Below, piece by piece: positions 62,756 through 64,000 of a stretch of 64,000 nt of DNA. The position numbers and the translations under genes are program-made. Origin of the DNA: Anaerolineales bacterium (lineage in GTDB: Bacteria > Chloroflexota > Anaerolineae > JAAEKA01); the NCBI GenBank assembly GCA_020634615.1, contig JACKBI010000011.1:62001-126000 (forward strand). Direction: 5' to 3'. How positions within the stretch are numbered: position 1 is the stretch's first letter; the number at the start of each line of letters is the position of its first letter. Under the pieces are notes generated by a model. It was not told where the DNA came from. It searched no databases and worked only from the letters and a program-made list of their open reading frames with translations.

Positions 62756-63174
62756 GGCTCTTGCCCTGTAATTGCTTTGTAGCTTTCGTCGCTCAAGTGC
62801 TCGCGCAAATAAGCTCGACCATAGGTCTCTGAATTCTCAGCAATTTCTTGATCGATCTCTGCGCGGCGCTCAAAATAATAGCTCAGTGCGTCATATACTT
62901 CAGCCAGAGAGAGGTGGGGCATCACGTTTTCAACAATCGTCTCCGGCGTCTCACCGATGAGCACGTATCCGACGATGATGCTCACAGGAATGTTCGTTCC
63001 CTTGATCACTGCCCGTTGACCGGATGTTCGTTCCACAACTTCGACATATGCATGCTCCGGCAGAAGGTGCTGTCGAAGCAAGACCTCTGCCAGATGATCA
63101 GGAGTTGCCGACTGTTGCGATGCCTGGCGACGCAACAATTCATAAGTGGGTTCGGACAATTCTACGGTGTTCAT
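62752..63174 (-). CDS. DUF433 antitoxin
   Basis: A 140-residue antitoxin. The C-terminal half is a DUF433 domain (VIKGTNIPVSIIVGYVLIGE, then MPHLSLAEVYDALSYYFERR), a winged helix-like fold. The N-terminal 60 residues (MNTVELSEPTYELLRRQASQ) form a short ribbon/helix extension that may add DNA binding. It is translationally coupled to the DUF5615 toxin. It probably represses the pair's transcription. Confidence 0.85.
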   Translation of the reverse strand: MNTVELSEPTYELLRRQASQQSATPDHLAEVLLRQHLLPEHAYVEVVERTSGQRAVIKGTNIPVSIIVGYVLIGETPETIVENVMPHLSLAEVYDALSYYFERRAEIDQEIAENSETYGRAYLREHLSDESYKAITGQEP

Positions 63175-63247
63175 TTCGGTCGGTCCTTGTCGATCAATAC
63201 TCTGTTGACACGGCTGAAAAGGCTGAACAGTTACGACCGTCGTTGAA

Positions 63248-63526
63248 TCATGCTGATAGCGCCGGTCCTTGCTCCAGCTTCACTCGCAGCACCGCCTCGG
63301 ACGGCTCCGTCAATGTCGTGCCGTCAGGAAACAGGATGGTAGGCGAACTGCGGAAGCCATTGTTGACCTCCTGCACCCAGCGCGCCGCCTCCAGGTCCTG
63401 GCGGATGTCGACGAAGTCATAGTCGATACCCAGTTCGTCCAGCACACGGCGAGCGCGTCGAGTATCGCCGCAATAGGGCGTCGCATAGACAGTGATGCGC
63501 GCAGGCGCTGATCGGTCGCTGTTCAT
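63248..63526 (-). CDS. Glutaredoxin-like protein, monothiol type
   Basis: A 92-residue thioredoxin-fold protein. The active site is VYATPYCGDTRRARRVLDEL (CxxT, one Cys), the cis-Pro segment is RSSPTILFPDG, and LTEPSEAVLR follows. It resembles mycoredoxin/glutaredoxin proteins of actinobacteria and Chloroflexota that reduce mixed disulfides. Its partner thiol is not known. The 73 bases to the DUF433 gene show nothing else. Confidence 0.87.
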   Translation of the reverse strand: MNSDRSAPARITVYATPYCGDTRRARRVLDELGIDYDFVDIRQDLEAARWVQEVNNGFRSSPTILFPDGTTLTEPSEAVLRVKLEQGPALSA

Positions 63527-63598
63527 ATCTGCCAGAGCCTCGTTTCAGATCTGCCTCGAATTGTATGGTAGAATTAGCAGCGAGGCAAACTGGATGGA

Positions 63599-63716
63599 AG
63601 TGGCAGGCTGCAGGTGGCCGGTTGCATTTTTCACCTGAGAACCGCGGATTAAGAGGAAGCCGCGGATCGATCTGCTACCCGCCACCTGCCACCTGCCACT
63701 TGCAACCTGCAACCCG
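63599..63716. repeat. Inverted-repeat element, GGCAGGTGGCAGG type
   Basis: Left arm GTGGCAGGCTGCAGGTGGCC (from 63600) and right arm CCACCTGCCACCTGCCACTT (63682 on), imperfect inverted copies around an inner CCGCGGATT repeat. It lies between divergent glutaredoxin and thiolase genes. Confidence 0.6.
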
Positions 63717-63748
63717 CAATCTTTCACTCCCAAACAACGAGGTTTCCC

Positions 63749-64000
63749 ATGCACGACGCAGTGATTATCGACGCAGTTCGCACACCCGTTGGACGCCACG
63801 GCGGCGCGCTGGCCGGTGTGCGCCCCGACGACATGGCCGCGCTGGTCATCCGTGAGGTCGTCCGCCGCACGGGCATCAACCCGGCGCTGGTGGAAGAGGT
63901 CTATCTGGGCTGCGCTAACCAGGCCGGCGAGGACAACCGCAACGTGGCCCGCATGGCGACGTTGCTGGCGGGACTGCCGCAGAGCGTGGCCGCTGTGACC
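63749..64000 (+). CDS. Thiolase (acetyl-CoA C-acyltransferase), 5' part
   Basis: The first 84 residues of a thiolase, running off the window end. MHDAVIIDAVRTPVGRHGGA, then VIREVVRRTGINPALVEEVY, LGCANQAGEDNRNVARMATL and AGLPQSVAAVT are the standard start of the family; the active-site Cys region lies just beyond the window. It condenses or cleaves acyl-CoA and fits the nearby methylmalonyl-CoA mutase genes in fatty-acid or propionate metabolism. GAGG is upstream of the ATG. Confidence 0.93.
   Translation, partial: MHDAVIIDAVRTPVGRHGGALAGVRPDDMAALVIREVVRRTGINPALVEEVYLGCANQAGEDNRNVARMATLLAGLPQSVAAVT

Overview
The window is high-GC bacterial DNA that most resembles Chloroflexota (Anaerolineae/Caldilineae-like). 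This is inferred from gene content: tandem tail-collar (MdpB-like) proteins with a DUF6916 partner, several URO-D-like proteins inside sugar clusters, split methylmalonyl-CoA mutase, DUF368 (PopT), surface proteins with a C-terminal membrane segment plus arginine tail, and many short intergenic inverted repeats. It is not proven. No rRNA, CRISPR array, integrase or complete insertion sequence was seen.

Layout. 1-4168: class V aminotransferase, MFS transporter, URO-D-like protein, and a MazEF-type toxin-antitoxin pair read leftward. 4360-4433: tRNA-Val(GAC). 4526-12720 (minus strand): a YesN/YesM-type two-component system followed by a YtfQ-YtfR-YtfT-YjfF-type sugar ABC importer. 12858-27669: two arms diverging from one control region. 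On the minus strand is a second sugar ABC importer with two URO-D-like genes and a gene remnant. On the plus strand is a LacI regulator, then a fucose/arabinose-isomerase-like protein, a creatinase-like M24 protein, another URO-D-like protein, a class II aldolase, an FGGY kinase and a lyxose-isomerase-like cupin. Both arms start from near-mirror-image promoters, each followed by the same 26-bp operator sequence, so they look like one regulon for uptake and breakdown of an unidentified sugar derivative. This is the best candidate here for an undescribed system.

27712-30019: thrS behind a perfect-consensus promoter and a threonine T-box leader that carries two unrelated short repeat elements. 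30199-34097: promoter, structured leader, three tail-collar proteins, a methyltransferase-like protein, a GNAT and a DUF6916 protein. 34236-41479: a 1328-residue beta-helix surface protein, an M1 peptidase and a family-10-like glycosyl hydrolase. 41622-47607 (minus): acetyltransferases, two hotdog thioesterases, PopT, an RluA-type pseudouridine synthase and a DUF1338 enzyme. 47870-50326: secreted M36-like protease.

50578-58951: the two subunits of methylmalonyl-CoA mutase lie about 6 kb apart, separated by a ferredoxin-like protein that has lost cluster ligands, two methyltransferases, a nucleoside phosphorylase, an S66 peptidase, a TetR/SnoaL divergent pair, and a decayed duplicate of the mutase small-subunit start and promoter. 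58963-63174: a minus-strand run of nucleotidyltransferase, nuclease-like protein, HepT-MntA, aconitase X and a DUF433/DUF5615 pair. 63248-64000: glutaredoxin and the start of a thiolase.

Across the window, about ten short elements of mostly 65-100 bp share one architecture (two inverted arms and an unrelated spacer) but have different arm sequences. One such arm is read in frame inside the large surface protein.
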